Shown here piece after piece: positions 10,004 to 18,524 of a DNA stretch of 64,000 nt. This DNA comes from Marinomonas atlantica (GTDB taxonomy: Bacteria; Pseudomonadota; Gammaproteobacteria; Pseudomonadales; Marinomonadaceae). Below the pieces are notes generated by a model. The model saw nothing but the letters and a program-made list of their open reading frames with translations. It did not search any database and had not been told where the DNA came from. Both the position numbers and the translations under genes were made by a program. Position 1 is the first letter of the stretch. Each line of letters begins with the position of its first letter. The stretch lies in contig NZ_LTAW01000002.1 of the NCBI RefSeq assembly GCF_001639725.1, positions 372,001 to 436,000 of the forward strand, given 5' to 3'.

Positions 10004-10984
10004 TTAAACTGTATTCCTAATGCCTAATGCCTGTGGGTATGGAGCAAAGTAGCGTTGCTCTTTAACGTATTCACTGCCGTACAGTTTTAGATAGTGATAC
10101 AGCAGTGTGGTCGGTGTGGTTAGGTTCACTTCCCCTCGACGGTATTGTTCTACGACGTTAAGTATGTCCTGTCGTACTGCCGAGTCAACTTCACGCTTTA
10201 AATACCCCACTAGGTGCATCAATACATTGCAATGATCTTTACGTTTTGCTGGCTTTGCTAGCGCCGCCATAAATTGCTTAAAATATTCTTCAGAAAGATC
10301 CTCAATAGACATCTTTTCTTGGCCTGAAAGAAGGCGGCCGATTGATTTATAAGCTGGTTGTGAGTGCGCCATCACGACATACTTATAACGGCTGTGGTAA
10401 TCAATTAAATTTTTCATTGAAAGGTTGTTTAGTACGGTGTTACGAAATTCATGGTGAGCAAAAACTCGCAATAAAAAGTTTTCTCGTAAAAGTGGATCAT
10501 TTAATCGACCGTCTTCTTCAATTGGAAGATTTGGGTACCGATCCATCAGTGATTGAGTAAACAGACCTCTTACTCGCTGCATGTGAGGGTGGCCATTTTC
10601 TTGATACACTTTAATGCGTTCATAGCCACAAGAGGGTGAATTTTTCATCACTATGTAACCATCAATATCGGGTAGATTGTCTAAATAGCGCTCATTGGAG
10701 CTGACGAGTTGATCGGTGATCTCTACATCGCGCTTGTTTGAAAATACGAGGCGAGGGTCATTAGGGTCACCTTCTAGTCGCATGGTCGGTCTTGGGGTGC
10801 CGAACCCTGCAGCCATTTCTGGACAAAATTTTTGATAATCAAAATACTCGGAAAGAGGGCCCAAACAGTACAATGAACGACTGTGACCGCCATTGAAGCG
10901 AACATTTTCACCTAACAAGCAGGCACTAATGCCAACCGGTATTTTGCTGCTGATATGATCTGGGTGGCATTCATTGACTGTCAT
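10004..10984 (-). CDS. DUF523/DUF1722 protein (YbgA-like)
   Basis: A 326-residue two-domain protein. The N-terminal DUF523 half has PVGISACLLGENVRFNGGH and MKNSPSCGYERIKVY, with conserved cysteines that may hold a metal or Fe-S centre. The C-terminal DUF1722 half (YbgA domain) contains YKYVVMAHSQPAYKSIGRLL and VLMHLVGYLKREV. The function is not established. YbgA is commonly encoded beside photolyase, in E. coli as well as in light-induced clusters of other proteobacteria, and that is the position here. It sits nine bases after the FAD oxidoreductase gene and two before phrB, so the three are likely co-transcribed. Confidence 0.9.
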   Translation of the reverse strand: MTVNECHPDHISSKIPVGISACLLGENVRFNGGHSRSLYCLGPLSEYFDYQKFCPEMAAGFGTPRPTMRLEGDPNDPRLVFSNKRDVEITDQLVSSNERYLDNLPDIDGYIVMKNSPSCGYERIKVYQENGHPHMQRVRGLFTQSLMDRYPNLPIEEDGRLNDPLLRENFLLRVFAHHEFRNTVLNNLSMKNLIDYHSRYKYVVMAHSQPAYKSIGRLLSGQEKMSIEDLSEEYFKQFMAALAKPAKRKDHCNVLMHLVGYLKREVDSAVRQDILNVVEQYRRGEVNLTTPTTLLYHYLKLYGSEYVKEQRYFAPYPQALGIRNTV

Positions 10985-10993
10985 AGCAGCCTC

Positions 10994-11962
10994 CTATGTG
11001 TTTGTATCCGTTAGTGTTTTTTGAATTGCTTCGAAAGCAAATTTCGCACTCAACATGGCACCTTCGGCATCACCTTGACATAGCCAGTCACCAATTAAAC
11101 TGATGTTCAGCGTGTTATCAAAAAAATACTCACTTGGTGACAGGGCCATCGCTTGACGTCCTAATAGCCAACGATGTGGATCCCCAGATTCTTTCACCGT
11201 CGACGAGGTGGCATCAGTAAATGCTTCAATCAGTATGGATTTAACGTCTTCCTTAGGCGTATCTAGGTGCGTTTTACTCCATTGAGGTGAGGCTTGAATA
11301 ACCCATGTTTCCATTGATCCTGCAACTCTCTGAGGTTTGTCTGAGTCTTTTATTAAAGACTCGAGTATAGGGTGCTGGCAAGGCCTTAGTGGTGCACTAT
11401 CCGTTGGCTCTGTTGTCACCCACATACTCCATTGGGGTTGGGTTTGGCTTCCTGCTTGGTTTGCAAACTGAAGTAAAGCACCAGAATTTGGGATAGTTGC
11501 TAACAGCATGGCAGATTGCATGGCAGGTGTCGCGATCACAACATGTTCAGTAAGGCAAATGGGTTGATATTTCTCGTCGCGAAGTAACCATTTACTTCCT
11601 TGTCGTTCGATGTGATGAACTTTCGTTTCAGTAAGTAATGGTGAGTCTTGGATTAGGAAGCGAGCGATAGAAGACATACGTGGAACGCCAACGTAGGCAC
11701 TTTGCCAGCGTTCAATGACTTGGTTTTCAAGTAGAACCTCTCTTAGATCAGTAAGTTCTTCATCGCCAAAGCTGATAATGCTGGCACCAAGATCAACGCT
11801 GTATTCCCCCAAGCGCTTGCTGCCTGCTCTGCCTCCGGTGCCACGTGATTTCTCAAGTACTATACATTCAAACCCTTGCTGGTGGGCAAAGTGGCTAAAT
11901 GTTGCGCCTGCAAGGCCTGCACCGATGATGGCAAAATGTGTGCGAGGAATACCGGATGTCAT
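10994..11962 (-). CDS. FAD-dependent amine oxidase-like (renalase-type) protein
   Basis: About 322 residues from the chosen ATG at 11962 (MTSGIPRTHFAIIGAGLAG). An upstream in-frame start at 12004 would add 14 lysine/asparagine-rich residues and would lie inside the promoter palindrome, so it is less likely. The N-terminal GxGxxG dinucleotide-binding motif (IIGAGLAGATFSHFA) is followed by LEKSRGTGGRAGSKRL, typical of the renalase/amine-oxidase NAD(P)/FAD family. Near the C-terminus, ISLIGDWLCQGDAEGAMLS matches the second FAD-contact motif of that family. The substrate is unknown. It is the first gene of the photolyase unit and is divergent from the MerR-type regulator. Confidence 0.85.
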   Translation of the reverse strand: MTSGIPRTHFAIIGAGLAGATFSHFAHQQGFECIVLEKSRGTGGRAGSKRLGEYSVDLGASIISFGDEELTDLREVLLENQVIERWQSAYVGVPRMSSIARFLIQDSPLLTETKVHHIERQGSKWLLRDEKYQPICLTEHVVIATPAMQSAMLLATIPNSGALLQFANQAGSQTQPQWSMWVTTEPTDSAPLRPCQHPILESLIKDSDKPQRVAGSMETWVIQASPQWSKTHLDTPKEDVKSILIEAFTDATSSTVKESGDPHRWLLGRQAMALSPSEYFFDNTLNISLIGDWLCQGDAEGAMLSAKFAFEAIQKTLTDTNT

Positions 11963-11995
11963 ATTTATGTTCTCTATGTGATATTTGTTTTTAAT

Positions 11996-12055
11996 CTTAT
12001 ACAAAAATATATTTTGTATAAGTTAATTTTTGTACATAAAATGATTTTATACAAG
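11996..12055. promoter_or_regulatory. Candidate light/MerR-type operator region between divergent units
   Basis: An 11-bp perfect inverted repeat (CTTATACAAAA / TTTTGTATAAG, 5-bp spacer) fills 11996-12022. Further half-sites follow: TTGTACA at about 12030-12036 and TTATACAAG at about 12047-12055. TGTA(C/T)A-type half-sites spaced by about 11-12 bases are known operators of LitR/CarH/PplR regulators. The position between the phr unit and the merR gene fits autoregulation plus control of the repair genes. No binding has been shown here. Confidence 0.6.
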
Positions 12056-12071
12056 CCTCCGGTATGCATGA

Positions 12072-12938
12072 ATGAATGTTACGACTGAATTAATAGCTTC
12101 GGATTACTTTCCAATACGAATTCTTTCTGAGCAGACAGGTGTCAATTCTGTCACCTTAAGGGCGTGGGAGCGTCGTTATGGGTTATTGAAACCGTTTCGA
12201 ACTGAAAAAGGGCATCGCCTATATTGTTTACAAGATGTTGAACGTGTGAAACGGATTTTGTATTGGATTAATCAGGGAGTGTCTGTCGGTAAGGTTCGTG
12301 CGTTGTTGGATTCTGGTTCAGATGATCTACGTATGAAAGGTGATGAGGAACAATGGCCTGACTGGCAGTGGCAGTTTATTGCAGCGGTTGTCGAATTGAA
12401 TCAGAGTAAGTGGCAGCGTCTTTTTCAAGAAGCCAGCAAGCAGTACCCTGTGAGTGTATTTTTGAAGAAGGGCTTACTACCCGCCCTGCAAAAGTTACGT
12501 AACCAAAAAAACGCTTTAGTCGCTCGGTTATGCTTGCAAAGCGCATTAATTGAACGGGTGTCATCGATAAAAACGAGTGGATATAAGGTTAAAACGGACA
12601 GACCAGTAACGCTGATTATTAATGCGGATAATAGTGCTTTGATGTCGCATCTTGTTTGTTGGTCTTTATCTGAAAGTCAGCAGTTGTATCGGTATATCGA
12701 AGGCGTTAAAACTGCTGCTGAGGTGTCTGTATTAGTCGGCGCCTTGCAGCCCGGCGCTACTATTTTGGTGGCGGAAAGTTTGACACAAGCTGAAGCGGAA
12801 AAGTGGCTAAGTTTTTTATCTGAAGCGCCTTTAGAGAATCTATCTCTGATTGGTTCTGGGTTTTGGTTAGGTATGCTTGGTACTAAGCCTATCGTTGGTA
12901 TAAAGGCTTATTCGGATGTATCAGCTTTTTTATCATAG
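12072..12938 (+). CDS. MerR-family regulator, CarH/LitR-like with degenerate B12 domain
   Basis: A 288-residue regulator. Residues about 12-80 form a MerR winged helix (PIRILSEQTGVNSVTLRAW, ERRYGLLKPFRTEKGHRLY, then YWINQGVSVGKVRALL). The remaining 200 residues have the size of the cobalamin-binding module of CarH/LitR, and NALVARLCLQSALIERVSS resembles the helical cap of that module. However, the DxHxxG cobalamin ligand and the W-x-x-G motif are absent, so B12-dependent light sensing is unlikely to work in this copy. MlrA-like regulators have the same layout. It is divergent from the photolyase cluster, suggesting it controls it. Confidence 0.8.
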   Translation: MNVTTELIASDYFPIRILSEQTGVNSVTLRAWERRYGLLKPFRTEKGHRLYCLQDVERVKRILYWINQGVSVGKVRALLDSGSDDLRMKGDEEQWPDWQWQFIAAVVELNQSKWQRLFQEASKQYPVSVFLKKGLLPALQKLRNQKNALVARLCLQSALIERVSSIKTSGYKVKTDRPVTLIINADNSALMSHLVCWSLSESQQLYRYIEGVKTAAEVSVLVGALQPGATILVAESLTQAEAEKWLSFLSEAPLENLSLIGSGFWLGMLGTKPIVGIKAYSDVSAFLS

Positions 12939-13034
12939 CCGCTTTAGCTATCAGTGTTATATATTTAATTAATTTTAAGTATTGTTGGTTTTTATTTACT
13001 CTGAGTGTATTCATAACACTCAGAGGTAACTCAA

Positions 13035-13271
13035 ATGACTAAAACACTGACCTTCGCCGTTATGCATTTTACAGTCGCTTTCTCCGTCGCATATTTGATC
13101 ACTGGTAGTTTCTTAGTCGGTGGGTTGGTTGCCACCATTGAGCCGGCAATTAATACCGTGGCGTATTACTTCCATGAAAAATTTTGGCAGCGCATGACGC
13201 CAGAGAAGCAAGCTTCTTTAAGGCTTTGTTTGCGCTCAGTATTTGATACGTATGCCTTAAAAAGCTCATAA
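13035..13271 (+). CDS. DUF2061 family small membrane protein
   Basis: A 78-residue protein with two hydrophobic stretches (about residues 5-22 and 25-45). It carries the DUF2061-like segment FLVGGLVATIEPAINTVAYY and ends in a charged tail. The function of the family is unknown; it is predicted to sit in the inner membrane. A ribosome site AGAGGTAA precedes the ATG. It lies 96 bases after the MerR gene on the same strand and is followed by a strong terminator. Expression may be independent, since the gap is AT-rich and could hold a promoter. Confidence 0.75.
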   Translation: MTKTLTFAVMHFTVAFSVAYLITGSFLVGGLVATIEPAINTVAYYFHEKFWQRMTPEKQASLRLCLRSVFDTYALKSS

Positions 13272-13299
13272 AAAAACCCTGCTTAGCAGGGTTTTTTTG
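13268..13299. terminator. Bidirectional terminator
   Basis: AAAAAAACCCTGC and GCAGGGTTTTTTT pair around TTA between convergent genes. The A-run and T-run make it usable from both strands, ending the DUF2061 gene and the transporter gene. Confidence 0.9.
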
Positions 13300-13318
13300 T
13301 TTCTAAGTGTATTCGTAG

Positions 13319-14668
13319 TTAAAGGTTAAGTACAAACACGATAGCAACGGCTACGGGTGCAATAAACTTGATAACAAACAACCAAAGTTTGAATAAGCTT
13401 TCAGATGTAAAGTTCAGTTCATCTGCCGCAATCTTTTGCTTAACAGTCCAGCCAGCAAACAGAGCAATAAAGATACCACCAAGAGGTAGCATGATATTGG
13501 CAGTGGCGTAGTCCAGCGTATCAAAAATATTTTTGCCGAAAATGGTTACATCAGACATAAAGTTGAATGAACCTAGACATAGAATACCTACCGCCCATAC
13601 AACAATACCGATAGAGATTGAGGCGGTAGATCGCTTCATGCCCATGCGTTCAACAAGGAAAGCAACGGTAGGTTCTAGCAAAGAAATCGCGGATGTCCAA
13701 GCGGCTACACCAATCAGGATAAAGAACAATGTACCGAAGAATTGACCACCAGCCATTTGGCCAAAGGCTACTGGCAAAGAGACAAACATCAAGCCTGGGC
13801 CTGCAGCAGGATCCATTCCGTTAGAGAAGATGATAGGAAAAATCGCAAGGCCCGCTACCAAGGCTACTAAGGTATCAAGGAAGCCAATCGCAAGAACGGT
13901 TGAGCCGATTGATGCGCGTTTAGGCATGTAAGAGCCGTAAGCCATGATCGTGCCCATACCCAATGATAGGGTAAAGAAGGAGTGGCCCACTGCAACTAAT
14001 ACAGAGTCCCAAGTTAACTTGCTGAAATCGAAATCAAACATGAAGTCCCAGCCCGCTTCAAAACCATCTGTGCTCATGCCGTAACCAAACAGTACAAATA
14101 GCAAGACAAATAGAGCAGGCATCATGATGCGCGTTGCACGCTCAATTCCTGCGTTAACGCCACCAATAACGACTACAACAACCATGATCATAAAGATACT
14201 GTGCCACATCAGCAGCGTAGATGGATCAGCAAGTAAGCCAGAGAAAACAGCGCCAGCTTGTTCAGATGTAATATCGTTTAATGAGCCATTTGCGGTAGAA
14301 ACAATGTACTGTAAAACCCAGCCTGCAACGACAGAGTAAAAAGACAGTATCATCACGCCAGCTAACATGCCCATAAGGCCTATTAAGCCCCAATTTTTGC
14401 TTTTGCCTGATTCTTCAGCAAGTTCTTGCAGCGCATTGTAAGGACTTTGACGAGCACGGCGACCGATGAATACTTCGGCTAACATGATCGGAATACCAAC
14501 CAGAGCAATACACAGCAGGTAAACCAGTACAAACGCACCACCACCATTTTCGCCAGTAATGTAAGGAAATTTCCAGATGTTACCTAGGCCAACCGCTGAT
14601 CCCGTTGCGGCTAAGATAAAGATCCAGCGGCTCGCCCAAGAGCCGTGGATGGATTTTTTCTCTTGCAT
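13319..14668 (-). CDS. Sodium-dependent transporter, NSS (SNF) family
   Basis: A 449-residue polytopic membrane protein with about 11 or 12 transmembrane segments. The N-terminal family signature is clear: WASRWIFILAATGSAVGLGN, then IWKFPYITGENGGGAFVLVY, which hold the sodium and substrate contacts of helix 1. HSFFTLSLGMGTIMAYGSYM is the helix 6 signature. Members import amino acids or related solutes coupled to sodium. The exact substrate cannot be told from sequence. The 100-base leader contains a foldable segment (separate entry). It stands alone, convergent with the DUF2061 gene and divergent from the ectoine operon. Confidence 0.92.
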   Translation of the reverse strand: MQEKKSIHGSWASRWIFILAATGSAVGLGNIWKFPYITGENGGGAFVLVYLLCIALVGIPIMLAEVFIGRRARQSPYNALQELAEESGKSKNWGLIGLMGMLAGVMILSFYSVVAGWVLQYIVSTANGSLNDITSEQAGAVFSGLLADPSTLLMWHSIFMIMVVVVVIGGVNAGIERATRIMMPALFVLLFVLFGYGMSTDGFEAGWDFMFDFDFSKLTWDSVLVAVGHSFFTLSLGMGTIMAYGSYMPKRASIGSTVLAIGFLDTLVALVAGLAIFPIIFSNGMDPAAGPGLMFVSLPVAFGQMAGGQFFGTLFFILIGVAAWTSAISLLEPTVAFLVERMGMKRSTASISIGIVVWAVGILCLGSFNFMSDVTIFGKNIFDTLDYATANIMLPLGGIFIALFAGWTVKQKIAADELNFTSESLFKLWLFVIKFIAPVAVAIVFVLNL

Positions 14669-14711
14669 AAAATTCTCTTTGTTCTAAGCAAGTGACACAT
14701 CCTTTTTGAGG

Positions 14712-14768
14712 ATATGTTGAGAGCATCGCTCATCGGCGACTTTCCGGACTGCAGGCTCGGTTCTCATG
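14712..14768 (-). ncRNA. Candidate structured leader RNA of the NSS transporter
   Basis: Read on the minus strand, this GC-rich segment starts with GAGAACCGAG, contains CGCCGATGAGCG (a small hairpin) and closes with GCTCTC, so the ends can pair. It lies in the 5' leader, about 45-100 bases before the ATG. Glycine riboswitches often precede transporters of this type and share pieces such as CGCCGAAGG and CTCTCA. The match here is only partial, so no riboswitch class is claimed. Confidence 0.35.
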
Positions 14769-15124
14769 CTTAATTTTGTTAATGGAAGAACTGCTTACAG
14801 AGATCTTACCTAAATACCTTCCCACAGGTGATATCCAGGTCGTAATGCGATTTGCATTACATAATCACTCTGATTTGGCGGGCGATTTTGCAAATTTTGT
14901 TCAAGCTTTTCAAGTTAAATCTGTCGATTTGGTCAATAACGCGCCAAAAATCAATGATCGAGAGCTTTAGTGACGGGCTGATTTTTACCAACAAATACGA
15001 ATACTCAGCAACAGTGGTTGATATAAATATTTAGACATGTAACTATTTTTATAGGCTTACACAGCTAAGAACGTAATTTTAAAGAAGAAATTGTTATTTA
15101 ACTTATTAGAGATGTAATTTTCAA
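14769..15124. other. Intergenic region, presumed ectoine operon promoter
   Basis: The 456 bases between the NSS transporter and ectA contain the leader segment above and then AT-rich DNA. A 64-codon forward reading frame starts at 14776, but it overlaps another short frame, has no ribosome site and resembles nothing known. A weak promoter-like pair, TTGTTA at about 15090 and TAATTT 18 bases downstream, precedes ectA. The ectA ribosome site is poor. Osmotic induction is expected for ect genes, but no operator was recognised. Confidence 0.4.
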
Positions 15125-15616
15125 ATGATGAGTGACGTTATTACCTTACGCAAACCAAAGGCCGAAGATGGAATGGACTTATTTGAGTTGGTCGAGCGTT
15201 GTCCACCGTTAGACCCCAACTCATCTTATTGCAATTTGCTTCACTGCAGTCATTTCGCTGAAACAGGTGTTGCTGCGACACGTAATGATCGTTTGGTGGG
15301 TTTTGTTTCAGGATATTTGAAACCTTCAACGAGCGATGTTTGGTTTGTCTGGCAGGTGGCGGTAGATGCCGAGGCTCGAGGCTGCGGACTAGCTAAACGT
15401 ATGTTGAAGTCAGTACTTGAGCGTCAAAACTTAACGAATGTGAAATATATAGAAACGACGATTACCTTAGACAATAAAGCGTCTTGGGGACTTTTTAAAA
15501 GTCTTGCCAAGGAGCTGAATGCCGCCATTGAGGAAGAGCCTTTCTTTGATGAGCAGAAACATTTTAAAGGGAAACATAATACCGAGTACCTAGTACGAAT
15601 CGGCCCCTTTTCTTGA
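15125..15616 (+). CDS. ectA: L-2,4-diaminobutyrate acetyltransferase
   Basis: A 163-residue GNAT acetyltransferase. It transfers acetyl from acetyl-CoA to the gamma-amino group of diaminobutyrate, the second step of ectoine synthesis. The acetyl-CoA-binding segment is VWQVAVDAEARGCGLAKRML near residues 77-96, and PPLDPNSSYCNLLHCSHF near 27-44 is the EctA signature. Two adjacent ATGs (15125, 15128) are possible starts. A hairpin in the 75-base gap before ectB (CTGAGTA/TACTCAG at 15621-15640) may tune the transcript downstream. Confidence 0.95.
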   Translation: MMSDVITLRKPKAEDGMDLFELVERCPPLDPNSSYCNLLHCSHFAETGVAATRNDRLVGFVSGYLKPSTSDVWFVWQVAVDAEARGCGLAKRMLKSVLERQNLTNVKYIETTITLDNKASWGLFKSLAKELNAAIEEEPFFDEQKHFKGKHNTEYLVRIGPFS

Positions 15617-15620
15617 CCAT

Positions 15621-15640
15621 CTGAGTACCCCCATACTCAG
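15621..15640 (+). other. Intercistronic hairpin between ectA and ectB
   Basis: A 7-bp perfect stem (CTGAGTA/TACTCAG) with a six-base loop and no T-run, five bases after the ectA stop. It looks like an mRNA-processing or stability hairpin rather than a terminator, since ectB follows on the same strand. Confidence 0.45.
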
Positions 15641-15691
15641 GTCTAGCATATTCAAATAACATTATAAATTATTAAACATAGAGGACTATCC

Positions 15692-17002
15692 ATGAAGATT
15701 TTTGAGGAAATTGAATCCGAAGTACAATCCTACGCTCGCTCTTTTCCGCGTGTATTTCATAAAGCTCAAGGCAGCTATTTGTACGATGAAGAGGGTAATC
15801 AATACCTCGATTTTTTAGCAGGTGCAGGCACACTTAATTATGGCCACAATCATCCAGTCCTTAAAAAAGCTGTCCTAGAATACATTATGGACGATGGTAT
15901 TACCCATGGGTTAGATCTGCATACCAAAGCAAAAGGTGAGTTTTTAGAAGCCTTCAAAGAATATATCTTAGAACCTCGCGGCCTTGAGTATGTGATGCAG
16001 TTTACTGGACCAACGGGGACTAATGCGATCGAAGCGGCGATGAAATTGGCACGTAATGTTACGGGTCGAGAAAATATCATCACGTTCACTAATGGTTTCC
16101 ATGGCTGTAGTTTGGGGGCATTGTCAGCAACAGGCAACTCTCATCATCGTGGGGTAGCCGGCACTACGCTTGGCGGTATTAGCCGCGTTCCTTTTGATGG
16201 CTACTTAGGTGATGGTATTGAAACCACTGAGTATCTAGATAAGGTGTTGTCTGATTCTTCAAGCGGTATTGATCATCCAGCGGCCGTATTGGTCGAAACC
16301 GTTCAAGGTGAAGGTGGCATTAACGCAGCGTCTATGGAGTGGCTGAAAAATCTTGAAACGGTTTGTCGCAAACATGATGTGTTGTTGATTATTGATGACA
16401 TCCAGGCTGGTTGTGGTCGAACAGGTACCTTTTTTAGTTTTGAGCCGGCCGGTATCAATCCGGACATAGTGACCTTGTCTAAATCAATCAGTGGTTACGG
16501 ATTGCCATTTGCTATTGTTCTGTTTAAACCGGAACTGGATCAATGGAAACCAGGTGAACACAATGGAACCTTCCGTGGTAACAATCTCGCCTTCGTAACG
16601 GCTAAGCATGCACTGGAAACCTTTTGGAAAGATGACTCGTTTGCTAAAGAAGTGCGTCGTAAAGGCCAATACATAGAAGATCGACTTAATGCCATTGTTG
16701 ATGAGCTTGGTGATGGTAACTTTACTGTGCGCGGTCGCGGCATGATGCGAGGCATTAACTGTGTTAGCGGTGAACTGGCAAGCCAAATCACAAGAGCATG
16801 TTTCAAACAAAATCTGATGATAGAAACCTCTGGTGCAGATGATCAAGTGGTTAAGTTCTTGTGTCCTCTTGTTATTACGGATGAGCAGCTAAAGCAAGGT
16901 CTAGACATAGTAGAGCAGGCTATTCGTGAAGTATGTGCGAAAACAGATGAAATGCCGGAAGAGCGTAGTTACTTTGATGAGAACTACGACATCGCTGTGT
17001 AG
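15692..17002 (+). CDS. ectB: Diaminobutyrate-2-oxoglutarate transaminase
   Basis: A 436-residue class III PLP aminotransferase. It converts aspartate-beta-semialdehyde and glutamate into diaminobutyrate, the first dedicated ectoine step. Visible motifs are FLAGAGTLNYGHNHPVLKKA near residues 40-60, QFTGPTGTNAIEAAMKLARN near 105-125, LLIIDDIQAGCGRTG near 230-245 and the PLP lysine in TLSKSISGYGLP at about 264. The ribosome site AGAGGA precedes the ATG. Length is slightly above the usual 420, from an acidic C-terminal tail. A foldable GGGTGA/TTCACCC pair lies in the gap to ectC. Confidence 0.96.
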   Translation: MKIFEEIESEVQSYARSFPRVFHKAQGSYLYDEEGNQYLDFLAGAGTLNYGHNHPVLKKAVLEYIMDDGITHGLDLHTKAKGEFLEAFKEYILEPRGLEYVMQFTGPTGTNAIEAAMKLARNVTGRENIITFTNGFHGCSLGALSATGNSHHRGVAGTTLGGISRVPFDGYLGDGIETTEYLDKVLSDSSSGIDHPAAVLVETVQGEGGINAASMEWLKNLETVCRKHDVLLIIDDIQAGCGRTGTFFSFEPAGINPDIVTLSKSISGYGLPFAIVLFKPELDQWKPGEHNGTFRGNNLAFVTAKHALETFWKDDSFAKEVRRKGQYIEDRLNAIVDELGDGNFTVRGRGMMRGINCVSGELASQITRACFKQNLMIETSGADDQVVKFLCPLVITDEQLKQGLDIVEQAIREVCAKTDEMPEERSYFDENYDIAV

Positions 17003-17071
17003 CTTAGAAGTGGGTGAGCTCATATTGTTCACCCTCTGCCCGCCAATAATGAATTCTATGAAGGAGCAACA

Positions 17072-17461
17072 ATGATTGTACGTCAGTTAAGTGAGTGTGA
17101 GAAAACAGAGCGTCGTGTGGTATCCCCTGATGGCAAGTGGCAAAGCGTACGTATGCTGCTTAAAGGTGATGACATGGGTTATTCATTTCATATTACAACT
17201 ATTTTTGCTGGCGAAGAGTGCCAGTTCCATTATCAGAATCATTTTGAATCGGTGTTCTGTATGGAAGGTGAAGGTGAGATTGAAAGCCGCGAAGATGGCA
17301 AAGTCTATCCGATTACACCGGGCACACTTTATAACCTTAATGAGCACGATCGTCATACATTACGAGCCTTTAAAGAGTTGAAACTTGCGTGTGTGTTTAA
17401 TCCGCCTGTTACAGGGAAAGAGGTGCATAACAAAGACGGTGCCTACGAATTAGTCGATTAA
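17072..17461 (+). CDS. ectC: L-ectoine synthase
   Basis: A 129-residue cupin enzyme that closes N-gamma-acetyldiaminobutyrate into ectoine by eliminating water. The start MIVRQLSECEKTERRV is canonical, GDDMGYSFHITTIFAG and YQNHFESVFCMEGEGEIE carry the substrate- and iron-binding cupin residues, and YNLNEHDRHTLRA holds the second metal-binding motif. A strong ribosome site (AAGGAGC) precedes the ATG. It is intact and close to the family's usual size. It lies between ectB and ectD with spacings of 69 and 20 bases. Confidence 0.97.
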   Translation: MIVRQLSECEKTERRVVSPDGKWQSVRMLLKGDDMGYSFHITTIFAGEECQFHYQNHFESVFCMEGEGEIESREDGKVYPITPGTLYNLNEHDRHTLRAFKELKLACVFNPPVTGKEVHNKDGAYELVD

Positions 17462-17481
17462 TTTCAAAGGAGAATATACCG

Positions 17482-18411
17482 ATGGCTGTTGTGCAGACTT
17501 CAACTGCATCCGATCGTGATTTGTATATTTCACGGACGTATCCAGAGCCTGTTAAATTTAGCCGCCAAGATCCGGTTGTTTACTCCGACTCACAAAAAGC
17601 TGCGCCTTTAACGAAAGCGCAGCTAGCGGAGTACGAAGAAAAAGGCTTTTTATTTCTGGATGATATATTTAGTCCTGAAGAATTATCTTCCCTAATCAGG
17701 GAAATGAAGAGTATGTGTCTTGATGAGGCCATAAAGCGCAGACCTGAAACCATTACGGAGAAGGGGAGTGGTGAGGTGCGTTCTGTCTTTTCAGTGCACC
17801 AACTGAATAAAGTTTTTGCCAAATTGGCTGAAGACCCGAGGCTAGTGGCTGTTGCTGAATACATACTTGGCGATAGTGTTTATATTCATCAAAGTCGATT
17901 AAATTGCAAGCCGGGTTTTGAAGGAAAAGAGTTTTATTGGCATTCAGACTTTGAAACATGGCATGCAGAAGACGGAATGCCAAGGATGCGGGCACTCAGT
18001 ATGTCGATCACATTGACACCTAATGACCACAATAATGGTCCTTTATTGCTTATTCCAGGATCACATATGTCGTTTATCTCTTGTGTCGGTGAGACTCCCA
18101 AAGATCATTATTTGTCATCACTGAAGCAGCAAGAGTTTGGTATTCCAGATCAATCCTCTGTTGCTGACTTGATTGAGCAGGGTGGTATTGAAACCGCTGT
18201 AGGGGATATTGGGCGCATCATACTATTTGACTGTAATACATTGCACGGTTCAAATGGCAATATAACCCCTTATCCAAGATCTAATTTATTCTTTGTATAC
18301 AATGCATTAAGCAACAAAGTGTCTCAACCTTTTGCAAGTGATTCTATTAGACCTGAGTTCATCGGCGCACGGCATAGCATCAAACCTATTAAAAGTGTCA
18401 TTTTTAATTAA
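17482..18411 (+). CDS. ectD: Ectoine hydroxylase
   Basis: A 309-residue Fe(II)/2-oxoglutarate dioxygenase of the PhyH fold. It converts ectoine to 5-hydroxyectoine. The iron ligands are His154 and Asp156 in FYWHSDFETWHAEDGMPRMR and His255 in CNTLHGSNGN; the first stretch is the EctD signature. LDDIFSPEELSSLIREM is the usual N-terminal helix. It follows ectC by 20 bases with an AAGGAG ribosome site, so it is part of the operon. Its presence means that the cell makes hydroxyectoine as well, often linked to heat or stationary-phase stress. Confidence 0.96.
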   Translation: MAVVQTSTASDRDLYISRTYPEPVKFSRQDPVVYSDSQKAAPLTKAQLAEYEEKGFLFLDDIFSPEELSSLIREMKSMCLDEAIKRRPETITEKGSGEVRSVFSVHQLNKVFAKLAEDPRLVAVAEYILGDSVYIHQSRLNCKPGFEGKEFYWHSDFETWHAEDGMPRMRALSMSITLTPNDHNNGPLLLIPGSHMSFISCVGETPKDHYLSSLKQQEFGIPDQSSVADLIEQGGIETAVGDIGRIILFDCNTLHGSNGNITPYPRSNLFFVYNALSNKVSQPFASDSIRPEFIGARHSIKPIKSVIFN

Positions 18412-18524
18412 AATTTGTGTAATTCATGCTTAATATTTGAGCTTCCTTATGACAAACTACCCGCCGGCGCTCACTAATATAGGTTGAGGTTCTCTTAACC
18501 CAACATAAGAAATTCGGAAAGAAA

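Noticed and set aside
14712-14768. Glycine riboswitch
   Set aside because: Only pieces of the conserved core are present and in the wrong spacing; kept only as an unassigned structured leader.
14776-14970. 64-codon forward frame upstream of ectA
   Set aside because: No ribosome site, overlapped by another short frame, no recognisable similarity.
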